From: Phocaeicola plebeius
GTDB taxonomy: Bacteria > Bacteroidota > Bacteroidia > Bacteroidales > Bacteroidaceae
Assembly: GCF_003437535.1 (NCBI RefSeq)
Contig: NZ_QSQT01000019.1
Coordinates: 63,549-77,824 of the forward strand
DNA length: 14,276 nt
Direction: 5' to 3'
The position numbers were made by a program, and so were the translations under genes. Shown piece by piece: positions 1 through 8,140 of this stretch (within the stretch, counting starts at the first letter, position 1; the number at the start of each line of letters is the position of its first letter). The notes beneath the pieces are model-generated. The model saw only the letters and a list, made by a program, of their open reading frames with translations. It did no database searches and had not been told where the DNA came from.

Positions 1-1
1 G

Positions 2-82
2 TTTCCGCCACCTTTTGGAGGCAGAAAAATAAATCCCAAAGGTCGCAAACAGGCCGAAAAAAGGGAAAAAAAGAAAGGTTAA
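2..82 (+). CDS. C-terminal end of an unidentified basic protein (5' end outside window)
   Basis: An open frame enters from the left edge and ends at TAA (80-82), giving 26 residues that begin FPPPFGGRK and end in a run rich in lysine, arginine and glutamate (AEKREKKKG). Only three bases separate the stop from the ATG of the methylase-helicase gene, and the purine-rich ribosome-binding stretch of that gene lies inside this tail, as expected for two genes in one operon. The function cannot be told from so few residues. A highly charged tail is compatible with a small DNA-binding or mobilisation-region protein, but that is a guess. The other plus frames are less convincing because they run on into the methylase gene out of frame. 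Confidence 0.45.
   Translation, partial: FPPPFGGRKINPKGRKQAEKREKKKG
71..78 (+). promoter_or_regulatory. Purine-rich ribosome binding site for the methylase-helicase gene
   Basis: The octamer AAGAAAGG ends seven bases before the ATG at 86. It sits inside the last codons of the upstream frame, so translation of the two genes may be coupled. It supports the start at 86. Confidence 0.5.
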
Positions 83-85
83 ATT

Positions 86-3000
86 ATGAGTTACAACAAA
101 TTGAAATCATTGGTAGCGAACGTGGAAGCCATAGAAACGGCAATGAAAATCCAAGTTCAAGGCAGGCAGGCCACTGCGGAAGAAAAAGAAATTTTATCCC
201 GATATTCTGGTTTCGGGGGTATCAAAGAAGTGTTGAATATAGGTACGGACAAGCCCATAGGTGGTGATATGCAAGAACCGATACAAAGATTGCAGGAGTT
301 AATCAATGCTTACCCTCATTTCACAGAACCCATGCGACACAATGTCATAGAGGGTATCAAAGCATCTGTACTGACAGCATTTTACACTCCTAAATTCCTT
401 GTTGATGCAGTGGTGCGGCAGATACACGCCACGTTCAGCGAAAACGGCCTCAAAATGCGTTCATTTCTCGAACCGAGTGCAGGTATAGGCGGTTTTCTGC
501 CCATAGCCATGTCCGGCACGTATGACTATGCCATTGAGAAAGATCTCATTTCGGGGATGATACTTTCCCTGCTCCATGAGAACACGCTAACACGGACGGC
601 TGCATTTGAAACCATTGGAGAACAAGGTTTTGAGCATACAACTTTCGATGTCATAGCCTCCAACATCCCGTTTGGCAATTTCCGGGTATTCGATGCGGAG
701 CTGTGGAAGAAAGGCGGTATGTACGAACAGGCCACCAAGACCATACACAACTACTTTTTTGTCAAAGCGATGGAGTTGTTGAATGAGGGTGGATTATTGG
801 CTTTCATCACATCGAGGGGCATAGCCGACACGCCCGGTAACAAGTTCGTGCGTGAATATCTTGTAAATCATGCAGACCTGATAAGTGCAATCCGTCTGCC
901 CGATATGCTTTTCATGCAGACAAGCGGTATAGAGGTAGGCAGTGACCTGCTGATATTCCAAAAGCACACGCACAAGACGGTACTCTCACAACGGGAACAA
1001 CTGTTTTTACAAGTAGGCAGGGAAAAGGCGGACGCCATAGGCACAATGACCGAATACGCCAACAAATTGTTTACCATGCCGAAAACTACCCTTGCAACAG
1101 GTAGCCGCATTGTACAGAACCAATACGGAAAATATGTGCGCAAATACCAATGGCAGGGAAATGAAAATGCCATGTCGCAATATCTCGCCGCACTGCTGAA
1201 ACTCGACTTTGGCCGATATTTCCGCAAAAGTCTTTTCACTGGGAACGGACAGGGCAGCGAACATATGCAAATGTCCCTTTTCGGGAATGTAGCGATGAAA
1301 CAAGTAGAAAAAGGTAAACGAGCCTACACGGATGGGGTGGAAGCATGGATGAAAGACGGCGCAATGGTACTGTTTGAGGGCCAGGTGGGTACTATCCAAT
1401 ATCGAAAATCAAGTCTTTATCAAGAGGTAGCCATTGATTTTGTGCCGGTGGACGAGGGTAAGGTCAATACAGATAGGGCGAAAGACTATTTTCCTATACG
1501 CAAAGCATACTTTGAACTGTCAATCAAAGAAAGGGAAGAACAAAAAGAGGATAACGGGTTGCGTAGAGAGTTGAACGCCCGATACGATGCCTTTGTTGCC
1601 AAATGGGGCTGTTTCCACGAGAACGACAACAAGGAGTTTATCATGCTTGACAGCCTCGGTGTGGAAGTCTTTACAATAGAAATGCAGCTTGGAAAGGATT
1701 TAGTCAAGTCCGATATCATGCGTGAACCTGTGGCGTTCAAGAAGATAGACTCGAACAAAAGGCTGACACCGATTGAAGCGTTGGCAAGCAGCTTGAATTT
1801 CTACGGCAGGGTTGATATGGACTACCTGATGCAGTCCACGGACAGCACCGAGGAAGAAATCATCGGCGACCTCAAAGGTGAGATATTTTACAATCCTGCT
1901 ATTGGGGAGTGGGAGCACAAAGGCAAGTTCCTTTCAGGCAATGTCATAACCAAATGCAAGGAGATAGGTTCTTACTTGTCCGAACTCACGGACAGGGAAA
2001 AAGATTGGACGGAAACTGCTGTAAGGGCTTTGGTGGATGCGACACCCGAAGCGATACCCTACGAGGAACTCGACATTAACATGGGTGAGCGTTGGATTGA
2101 CACAAAGTTATACGCCGATTTTGCAACTGAACTTTTCAAGGTAGAGACAAGTGTAATGTATTTCGATGTGAACGACACCTACATGGTACGTCTGCAAAGT
2201 TACTCTCCGGTGGCTTACAACACCTATTTCGTCCGCAACTATAATGGTGAGGATTTGTTTGTTCATGCCCTGCATGATACTGTACCCGAAATTACGAAAA
2301 AGATATACCGCAATGGTGATAAGGTGCGTGTGCCGGACGAGGAAGCCATACAAGAGGCAGCCACCAAGATACAGGAGATTAGAGACCGTTTCAACTGCTG
2401 GCTTGACAGGCAGCCGATAGAGGTTCGGGACGAGCTGGTAAGGGTATATAACGAGCGTTTCAACTGCTATGTTAGGCCGCACTATGACGGTTCGGCACAA
2501 ACCTTTCCGCAGCTCTCTTTCGGGCAATTTCCATACGATAGCCTCTATCCCTCACAGAAAGATGCTATCTGGATGATTAAGCAGAACGGAGGCGGTATCT
2601 GTTGGCATGAGGTAGGCACAGGCAAGACGATGATAATGTGTGTTACCGCTTACGAAATGAAACGTCTCGGACTGGTACACAAGCCGCTTATTATCGGACT
2701 GAAAGCGAATGTGCACGAAATTGCTGATACGTTCCGCAAGGCATACCCTACGGCCAAAGTTCTCTATCCGGGCAAGGAAGATTTTACCCTTGCCAACAGG
2801 CAAGAGGTCTTTTCAAAAATCAAGAACAACAACTGGGACTGCATCATACTGACCCACGACCAGTTCGCCAAGATACCGCAGTCAGAAGAGACCATGATAG
2901 ATATATTCACGGAAGAGCTTGCCGATGTGGAACGTAACCTTGAATTTTTGGAGCAGTCCACCATGCGTTACCGTAGCGGAAAGATGCAGGAGGGATTAGA

Positions 3001-5065
3001 AAAGCGCAAACAGAACCTTGGGGCTAAATTACAAGAACTGCGTATGAAAATCAATAATCGGAAAGACGATGCTGTGGACTTCCACACAATGGGAATAGAC
3101 CATATTTTTGTAGATGAGTGCCATATTTTCAAGAACTTAATGTTTCAGACACGCCATAACCGTGTGGCAGGTATCGGCAACACCAAAGGCTCTCAAAGGG
3201 CAATGAACCTCTTGTTCGCCATTCGTGACATCCAACTTCGTACAGGTCGTGACCTTGGGGCTACGTTTCTGTCGGGTACGGTGGTCGTGAACGCCCTTAC
3301 CGAACTATATGTGATGTTCAAGTATTTGCGTCCGCAGGAGCTTCAACGGCAACGGATTAGCTGTTTCGATGCGTGGGCAGCCATATTCACAAAGAAAACG
3401 GCAGATTATGAGTTGAATGTGACAGGCTCGGTGAAGCGCAAAGAGCGTTTCCGTACTTACATCAAAGTACCGGAGCTGGCAATGTTCCTGCGTGAGATTA
3501 CGGATTACTGTACAGCCGACATGATAAATCTTGACGTGCCTGAGAAGAACGTGCGTTTCCTCTCTTATCCCCCGACAATCGAGCAGGAGGAAATGATAGG
3601 ACGCTTGATTTCTTTTGCCGGTAGCGGCCAGTGGAAGGACTTGGGACTTGACGTTCCGCAACCCGACAATCTCGATAAGGCAAAAATGCTGGTTGCGACC
3701 AATGTAGCCCGAAAAATGGCTCTTGATATGCGCTTGTTGGGTTGCAAGTTCAAGGATGATGCCGATAACAAGGCTTCTATCTGTGCGAGGACAATCTATG
3801 ACTACTATATACGCTCGAATGACAATCGGGGTACACAGTTCGTGTTCAGCGATCTTGGTACATACAAACCGAACGAATGGAACATATATGCCGACATCAA
3901 AGAAAAGTTGGTACAACTCGGTATTCCTGCTGATGAAATACAGTTTATCCAATGCGCCACTACCGAGAGGGCAAGAAAAAAGCTGTTTGAAGAAATGAAC
4001 AACGGCAAGGTGCGAGTTCTTTTTGGAAGTACGACCATGTTAGGCACAGGTGTGAACGCCCAGCAAAGGGCTGTGGCAGTGCATCACCTTGAAATACCTT
4101 GGCGACCTGCTGACATGGAGCAACGAAACGGCAGGGCGGTACGCAAAGGCAACACTGTAAAGCTGTGGGGTGGCAATGTGGTAGATATTGTAATTTACGG
4201 CACGGAAAAGACCCTTGACGCCTACAAGTTCAATCTGTTGAGAAACAAGCAGATGTTTATCAATCAAATTAACAACGGCACAATCGCCGTGCGTCGTATT
4301 GACGAGGGAGGCATGGATGAGGACAGCGGTATGAACTTCGCCGAGTTCGTGGCTATTCTGTCAGGCAATAACGACTTGCTGAACAAGACGAAGCTCGACA
4401 ACAAGATTATGCAGCTTGAAAAGGAACAGGCTATTTTCAAGAAAGAACGCATCCGTGCCGAGCGTAAAATAGCTGCCGGTCAGGGAGAAATCGAAAAGGC
4501 AAAGCGTACTGAGGCCGATTTCAAGAGGGATTTGGAATACATCAACTCGTATAATGGGGCAAAGGCAACCCTGCTTTTGAACTTGCCGCAAGCCAGTACC
4601 GAGGAAGTTGGCCGGGAGTTGCACCGTATCGCCAAGACCTACCGCAACGGAGCGTATGGTACAGTTGGCACGTATGCAGGGCTAAACTTGTTGGTGCATA
4701 GCGAGTATAATATGGACGGTACGTTTGACCGCAATACATTCTTTGTAGAGGGTATAAGTGGATTGAAATACCGATGCGGTCTGAGCGGTGCGCTGCCGCT
4801 TGGTTTTGTTGAGTCGGCACAATATCCGCATGGAGCATTAAGCAAATTGCCCTCTCTTATCGAGAAGCAACAAAAGGCGGTAGAGCGGATAGAAAGCGAA
4901 ATTCCCACATTGCAGGACATCATTTGCCGTCAGTGGAGCAAAGCCGATGAACTGTCAAGGCTCAAACAGGAATGTAAGGAACTCCAGCACAGGATTGATG
5001 AAAGCCTGAAAGAGGCCGAACAACCGCAGGCTGCCAAACACGAAGCTATTGCCGAAGCTGCTTGA
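86..5065 (+). CDS. Large N6-adenine DNA methylase / SNF2-type helicase fusion of a mobile element
   Basis: The 1659-residue protein combines a methylase and a superfamily 2 helicase. Near the N-terminus is the family's YSGFGGIKEV segment. FLEPSAGIGGF at residues 127-137 is the AdoMet-binding motif I. NIPFG at 193-197 takes the place of the NPPF/Y catalytic motif IV; an N-x-PFG form is usual in this ICE-borne family. The helicase half follows a Q-motif-like YPSQKDAI, with Walker A HEVGTGKT at 841-848, a DECH box at 1010-1013, FLSGT (motif III-like), and motif VI QRNGRAVRKG at 1346-1355. Coiled-coil segments rich in K, E and R start near residue 1430 and recur at the C-terminus. The gene appears full length. 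Its exact role is not established from sequence. The best-known architectural parallel is the DarB antirestriction protein of phage P1, so protecting element DNA on entry to a new host is a reasonable inference. Confidence 0.88.
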   Translation: MSYNKLKSLVANVEAIETAMKIQVQGRQATAEEKEILSRYSGFGGIKEVLNIGTDKPIGGDMQEPIQRLQELINAYPHFTEPMRHNVIEGIKASVLTAFYTPKFLVDAVVRQIHATFSENGLKMRSFLEPSAGIGGFLPIAMSGTYDYAIEKDLISGMILSLLHENTLTRTAAFETIGEQGFEHTTFDVIASNIPFGNFRVFDAELWKKGGMYEQATKTIHNYFFVKAMELLNEGGLLAFITSRGIADTPGNKFVREYLVNHADLISAIRLPDMLFMQTSGIEVGSDLLIFQKHTHKTVLSQREQLFLQVGREKADAIGTMTEYANKLFTMPKTTLATGSRIVQNQYGKYVRKYQWQGNENAMSQYLAALLKLDFGRYFRKSLFTGNGQGSEHMQMSLFGNVAMKQVEKGKRAYTDGVEAWMKDGAMVLFEGQVGTIQYRKSSLYQEVAIDFVPVDEGKVNTDRAKDYFPIRKAYFELSIKEREEQKEDNGLRRELNARYDAFVAKWGCFHENDNKEFIMLDSLGVEVFTIEMQLGKDLVKSDIMREPVAFKKIDSNKRLTPIEALASSLNFYGRVDMDYLMQSTDSTEEEIIGDLKGEIFYNPAIGEWEHKGKFLSGNVITKCKEIGSYLSELTDREKDWTETAVRALVDATPEAIPYEELDINMGERWIDTKLYADFATELFKVETSVMYFDVNDTYMVRLQSYSPVAYNTYFVRNYNGEDLFVHALHDTVPEITKKIYRNGDKVRVPDEEAIQEAATKIQEIRDRFNCWLDRQPIEVRDELVRVYNERFNCYVRPHYDGSAQTFPQLSFGQFPYDSLYPSQKDAIWMIKQNGGGICWHEVGTGKTMIMCVTAYEMKRLGLVHKPLIIGLKANVHEIADTFRKAYPTAKVLYPGKEDFTLANRQEVFSKIKNNNWDCIILTHDQFAKIPQSEETMIDIFTEELADVERNLEFLEQSTMRYRSGKMQEGLEKRKQNLGAKLQELRMKINNRKDDAVDFHTMGIDHIFVDECHIFKNLMFQTRHNRVAGIGNTKGSQRAMNLLFAIRDIQLRTGRDLGATFLSGTVVVNALTELYVMFKYLRPQELQRQRISCFDAWAAIFTKKTADYELNVTGSVKRKERFRTYIKVPELAMFLREITDYCTADMINLDVPEKNVRFLSYPPTIEQEEMIGRLISFAGSGQWKDLGLDVPQPDNLDKAKMLVATNVARKMALDMRLLGCKFKDDADNKASICARTIYDYYIRSNDNRGTQFVFSDLGTYKPNEWNIYADIKEKLVQLGIPADEIQFIQCATTERARKKLFEEMNNGKVRVLFGSTTMLGTGVNAQQRAVAVHHLEIPWRPADMEQRNGRAVRKGNTVKLWGGNVVDIVIYGTEKTLDAYKFNLLRNKQMFINQINNGTIAVRRIDEGGMDEDSGMNFAEFVAILSGNNDLLNKTKLDNKIMQLEKEQAIFKKERIRAERKIAAGQGEIEKAKRTEADFKRDLEYINSYNGAKATLLLNLPQASTEEVGRELHRIAKTYRNGAYGTVGTYAGLNLLVHSEYNMDGTFDRNTFFVEGISGLKYRCGLSGALPLGFVESAQYPHGALSKLPSLIEKQQKAVERIESEIPTLQDIICRQWSKADELSRLKQECKELQHRIDESLKEAEQPQAAKHEAIAEAA

Positions 5066-5085
5066 CATAATCATAATTCAACCGT

Positions 5086-5127
5086 TCCCTCTGCATGGTC
5101 GCGATGACTGGGCAGAGGGATTTTTTT
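5086..5127 (+). terminator. Intrinsic terminator after the methylase-helicase gene
   Basis: TCCCTCTGC at 5086-5094 pairs perfectly with GCAGAGGGA at 5112-5120 across a 17-base loop. Seven T residues follow at 5121-5127. It lies 20 bases after the stop codon and is oriented to end plus-strand transcription before it meets the opposing KAP gene. Confidence 0.85.
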
Positions 5128-5306
5128 GCGCTCCGGTCTGCCGACGGCTCTACTCTTTTATGGCATCCTTTCTCCCTTTATAACCTCCCGATTCCCCGCC
5201 ACCACCCATTCTCATTTATAGCTATTAATATCTTCTGTTTTTAGTCAAATAGAGATAATATTCTTTCATCGCATATCCGTTTTTTGCGATACGCCATTTT
5301 TAGCTT

Positions 5307-7196
5307 CTACATTGGTGGCAATGTATCACTTTTGCCTTCACACCTCCTAATAGCTTCAATCAAGGCATCTTTTAATCTTATGAAGGCAAGTTTATCCACT
5401 CCTTTTGATATACTGATTTCATTACCGACCAAATCTTTCAACTTGAGTAAACAAGGAACATCTGCCTTATATCTGTCTCCCACATCTTGTAAATCATAGT
5501 CAAAATTATAATGATAAGCAAGAAATTGCGTAAAAGTATTTCTGCTTTTATTGCTTAGTTTGCAGATAGCATCAAAAAGAGCATTGGCATCTTCATATGC
5601 AAATATAGCACGAAGTTCGTATGTACAACTTTTATCTGGATAAGGCAATCTGTCTATGATTATAAGTTGTTCTACTGTTCCTTCAGTCAAATTACGCAGT
5701 GCTTTTTGCATTTGATCCGGCAACTCATTTATCTTTGATTTCATCTTCTGCAAGAAATAGTCCACAATATCATCCGTTATTGGGGTTTTGGAATCTGTGG
5801 TTATATAATTACATCCACTAATAAAAAGCCCTCTTAGCTGATAAAGTTCCTCTAAACAGGTTTGGCTATCAATCATTTCTGCTATTCTTACTTTTATTAA
5901 AGAGACATAAGCCTGTATAAAATAGAAAATGCCAATAGCGTGAAAGTATGATAGATACGCAATACTATAACCAAGTTGATAAGCATCTTTTATCTCTCTA
6001 TCCAATATGGATGTTATAGTATCTTGACAAATTCTTTCAAGTTTTTGCTGCTCCATATCGAAAAAGCCGGATAGCATTTCCCAAGGTTTCAATTCTTTTT
6101 GCTTATCCCTTATCTCCGTAACAATAAATTCTACAAGTGGAGCACCTGTGATAATATATTGTATAATAGCCGTAACATACTCCGGATTTAAGACATTATA
6201 AATTAACTCCTTGTTCAAAGAGTGATATTTTTCCCTTAGATGATGTATCCTTTGCTTATCTTCATTATTATCTTGGAGTAGTGAAATCCGACAATCTCTA
6301 CTCCAATTACAAATTACCTCTTTGTTCTCACTATTATTATACTCTGCATACACTGCAATAAATGACCCAAGAATATTTTTAAGAAAGATATTATCCTTTT
6401 CAACCAGCTCGGGAGGAAGTTTGTTTAAGTGGCTTTTAAAATCATATAAACATTGTCTCAAAACCCGTAAGTTATCGGATTTTGTGCACATAAAACAGGC
6501 AATAATGAAATCACGCATTTCTTTCAAATAATCGGATACCGGTACTTCGCCAAGGAAGTATTCGATGGCTTCTTCTATGTCAGGTTGTATTTCAAATTCC
6601 CTACCTATGGTCTTTTCCTTAAACTCATCCCATACAGCCTTGGGAAGTTTTTCAAGGTGGTTCTCATCTCCAATTACGACAACATGACAATTACAATGCT
6701 CTACAAAATAGTTGATAAAGCCTAACAATTCCTTCATCTCTATCAGGCACCTTTCGATGTCATCGAATATCAGAAACTTTACACCTTTTATACTGTCGTC
6801 TTTCACTTGTAGTAACGACAACGAATCCAGTGTTGCGGAAAAGGAACCATCCTCTTTAGAGTCTTCATTAAAATCCATACTTGTCTTGAAGACTACCTTA
6901 CCGGCTAATTTCAAAACTCCCTTTATGAAACGCCCCGTTTTCGAATAGAAGAAAGGATTTAATTCCCTATCTATAGCTGTCTTGATGTCATTCACGCTAT
7001 CCATTCCATAGGTCGAAATATAGATGGGCTTTAGCGTAATTTCCTCGTCGGTATCTGCGGTTCCATCAAACCTCTTCTTCCATTCTTTTATAAGATGAGT
7101 TTTGCCACATCCCCATTTTCCTTTCAGCATCACGGCATACTGAGGATTAGTATTATCAGCATAGCTGTTTAAAAAATCAAGAATCAAAGTATTCAT
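5307..7196 (-). CDS. KAP-family P-loop NTPase
   Basis: The 629-residue protein has a classic Walker A at residues 26-33 (GKWGCGKT). At 141-150 is an extended Walker B, FLIFDDIERC, matching the hhhhDD-x-(D/E)-R-C form diagnostic of KAP NTPases. A sensor-like strand, VVVIGDENH, follows at 172-180. The insertion between the Walker motifs (about 85-105) is amphipathic and holds a moderately hydrophobic stretch, but no clear transmembrane pair as in many KAP proteins. The rest is mostly helical with no recognised domain. KAP NTPases are known from membrane-linked signalling and from phage exclusion (plasmid F PifA). Here the gene starts 10 bases after a tiny ORF that overlaps the end of tssD, so it probably shares the tssD transcript. 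It converges on the methylase gene and has no clear U-tract terminator behind it. It could be anti-phage cargo or a partner of T6SS delivery; the family call is firm, the role is not. Confidence 0.85.
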   Translation of the reverse strand: MNTLILDFLNSYADNTNPQYAVMLKGKWGCGKTHLIKEWKKRFDGTADTDEEITLKPIYISTYGMDSVNDIKTAIDRELNPFFYSKTGRFIKGVLKLAGKVVFKTSMDFNEDSKEDGSFSATLDSLSLLQVKDDSIKGVKFLIFDDIERCLIEMKELLGFINYFVEHCNCHVVVIGDENHLEKLPKAVWDEFKEKTIGREFEIQPDIEEAIEYFLGEVPVSDYLKEMRDFIIACFMCTKSDNLRVLRQCLYDFKSHLNKLPPELVEKDNIFLKNILGSFIAVYAEYNNSENKEVICNWSRDCRISLLQDNNEDKQRIHHLREKYHSLNKELIYNVLNPEYVTAIIQYIITGAPLVEFIVTEIRDKQKELKPWEMLSGFFDMEQQKLERICQDTITSILDREIKDAYQLGYSIAYLSYFHAIGIFYFIQAYVSLIKVRIAEMIDSQTCLEELYQLRGLFISGCNYITTDSKTPITDDIVDYFLQKMKSKINELPDQMQKALRNLTEGTVEQLIIIDRLPYPDKSCTYELRAIFAYEDANALFDAICKLSNKSRNTFTQFLAYHYNFDYDLQDVGDRYKADVPCLLKLKDLVGNEISISKGVDKLAFIRLKDALIEAIRRCEGKSDTLPPM

Positions 7197-7206
7197 ACCT
7201 TTGTTA

Positions 7207-7425
7207 TTAACATAATTCTATTTTAACTCCATTGGAAAACAAAAATGTAGCAATAAGAACATTAAATATTGAAATAGTAAACGACGCTGCAAATCCATTA
7301 TCACCACATCCACAATGAACAAAGTTAGTGATATTTCTTAATACAATAATATCCAAACAACTAAATTTCATGTTTCTTCTTTGAAAGATCCAATAAAGGC
7401 TTGCAGGAATCGTCAGTCTTACCAT
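7207..7425 (-). CDS. Small putative membrane protein between tssD and the KAP NTPase gene
   Basis: The frame encodes 72 residues from ATG at 7425, overlapping the tssD stop in the arrangement ATGGTAA, and ends 10 bases before the KAP start. A second ATG at 7371 would give 54 residues starting MKFSCLDIIVLRN. This one is preceded by a purine-rich AAGAAGAAAC and may be the better start. Around residues 47-63 of the long form is a hydrophobic stretch (FTISIFNVLIATFLF) that could cross the membrane, and two cysteines precede it (CGC). No family is recognised. The tight packing on both sides argues for a real gene, while the short length and absence of a recognised family argue against. It might be a membrane partner of the KAP protein. 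Confidence 0.4.
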   Translation of the reverse strand: MVRLTIPASLYWIFQRRNMKFSCLDIIVLRNITNFVHCGCGDNGFAASFTISIFNVLIATFLFSNGVKIELC

Positions 7426-7808
7426 TGATTGCTTAAATATGCGTCTCCTATCATAATAATACCCGCAGAAAATGTGATGGTGGAATACATTTGGCGTTTC
7501 CTGTCAACATTGTAAACCTCTTTGTAATATACGATATACGCATATTTGAACTCCACGACACGAAAGATTGAATTATCCTTAGTGTTGTAATAAATCACCT
7601 TGCCGCTTATCGCTTTGAAAGGACTGTTTACCATTGCTTCAAGAATAGTAGTTTCTCTGGTAGATTCAACGGTAATGGTAATACGTCCGCCAATAACATT
7701 TGTCACTGGCCTTCCTTTATTATCTGTCTTGCGGTTAAATTCAATATGTGATGAAATCACTTCTATATCCTTCCCTTGCAAGCACACGGTTGCCTTTAAT
7801 TCTGCCAT
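7419..7808 (-). CDS. tssD: Type VI secretion system tube protein TssD (Hcp), Bacteroidales type
   Basis: The 129-residue protein has the usual length and pattern of Bacteroidales TssD/Hcp: an N-terminal MAELKATVCLQGK strand, a central GRPVTNVIGGRITITVEST segment in which charged and glycine residues lead into the TVES(T) strand, the DAY/KYAYIV-YY-like strand, and a C-terminal TFSAGIIMIGDAY ending in W. Hcp forms stacked hexameric rings that make the inner tube of the contractile injection apparatus and can carry effectors in the ring lumen. No VgrG, sheath or baseplate gene is in the window, so this is probably one of several tssD copies placed next to cargo. A Bacteroides-type promoter lies about 95-126 bases upstream. 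The next gene starts within its stop codon. Confidence 0.85.
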   Translation of the reverse strand: MAELKATVCLQGKDIEVISSHIEFNRKTDNKGRPVTNVIGGRITITVESTRETTILEAMVNSPFKAISGKVIYYNTKDNSIFRVVEFKYAYIVYYKEVYNVDRKRQMYSTITFSAGIIMIGDAYLSNQW

Positions 7809-7831
7809 GCTGATCTTATTATTTATTATAA

Positions 7832-7854
7832 AACCAAGACATTTCGCCTTGGTT
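7832..7854 (-). promoter_or_regulatory. Hairpin in the tssD 5' leader
   Basis: AACCAAG (7832-7838) and CTTGGTT (7848-7854) form a perfect 7-bp stem with a 9-base loop. It lies between the predicted promoter and the tssD start. On the minus strand it is followed by TTATAATAAATAATAA rather than a clean U run, so it is more likely a leader structure than a terminator. Its function is unknown. Confidence 0.3.
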
Positions 7855-7902
7855 AAAGCAGTCAGACCGCTTTCAAGACAAGAAGGAGGATATCATATTT
7901 CG

Positions 7903-7934
7903 CAAATATAGAATTTTCCTTTGAACATAACAAA
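7903..7934 (-). promoter_or_regulatory. Bacteroides-type promoter for tssD
   Basis: On the minus strand TTTG (7931-7934) is followed after exactly 20 bases by TATATTTG (7903-7910). This matches the published Bacteroides primary sigma consensus (-33 TTTG and -7 TAnnTTTG, spacing 19-21). Transcription would start near 7897, leaving a leader of roughly 88 bases before the tssD ATG. Confidence 0.6.
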
Positions 7935-8086
7935 CAATCAATTAAATTTATTAACCAGCAAAATAGAAGAAACTCTATTTACAGGCTATCCTCCCTTCTA
8001 AGTATTATTTATACAAAGTAGAGAAATGCTTGCAAGTTCAAGATGTACCACGAAATTAAGACTTGATGTAATTTTTTCAAGCTGAG

Positions 8087-8125
8087 AGCCGAGCTATCCG
8101 TGTAATAGCTCGGCTTGTTTTTTTT
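8087..8125 (+). terminator. Strong stem-loop with T run, oriented for the plus strand, after the FRG gene
   Basis: AGCCGAGCTAT (8087-8097) pairs over 11 bp with ATAGCTCGGCT (8105-8115) around a 7-base loop, followed by TTGTTTTTTTT on the plus strand. It starts about 26 bases beyond the FRG stop codon at 8141. On the minus strand, which is the direction of FRG transcription, the stem is preceded by eight A residues and followed by CTCAGCTTG, not a U run. It is therefore a canonical terminator only for plus-strand RNA, although the stable stem may still define the FRG mRNA end. Confidence 0.6.
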
Positions 8126-8140
8126 AAAATGAGGGAAAGG

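Larger units (their letters stand above)
7809..8140. other. 332-base gap between tssD and the FRG gene
   Basis: This AT-rich stretch holds, from the tssD side, the leader hairpin, the tssD promoter, and near the FRG end a strong stem-loop with a T run on the plus strand. I see no convincing protein gene. The only plus-strand start before the stem-loop (ATG near 8027) gives about 19 codons with no recognisable content. The presence of both a terminator and a promoter makes it a transcription boundary between the rhs/immunity/FRG side and the tssD/KAP side. Confidence 0.6.

Noticed and set aside
3305..3952. A 215-codon minus-strand frame inside the methylase-helicase gene
   Set aside because: It lies fully antisense to the conserved helicase domain, shows no family signature and has no sensible spacing to other minus-strand genes.
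5268..5290. Inverted repeat ATCGCA/TGCGAT as a terminator for the KAP gene
   Set aside because: The stem is only 6 bp, and on the minus strand it is followed by GAAAGAATATT, not a U run. It is too weak to call.
7885..7896. AAGGAGGATATC on the plus strand, a textbook Shine-Dalgarno-like sequence
   Set aside because: No start codon follows at a workable distance on the plus strand, and Bacteroides relies little on Shine-Dalgarno sites. It is most likely chance.
8027..8086. A 19-codon plus-strand ORF ahead of the stem-loop at 8087
   Set aside because: It is too short, has no recognisable content and could easily occur by chance. Only the stem-loop is worth keeping.
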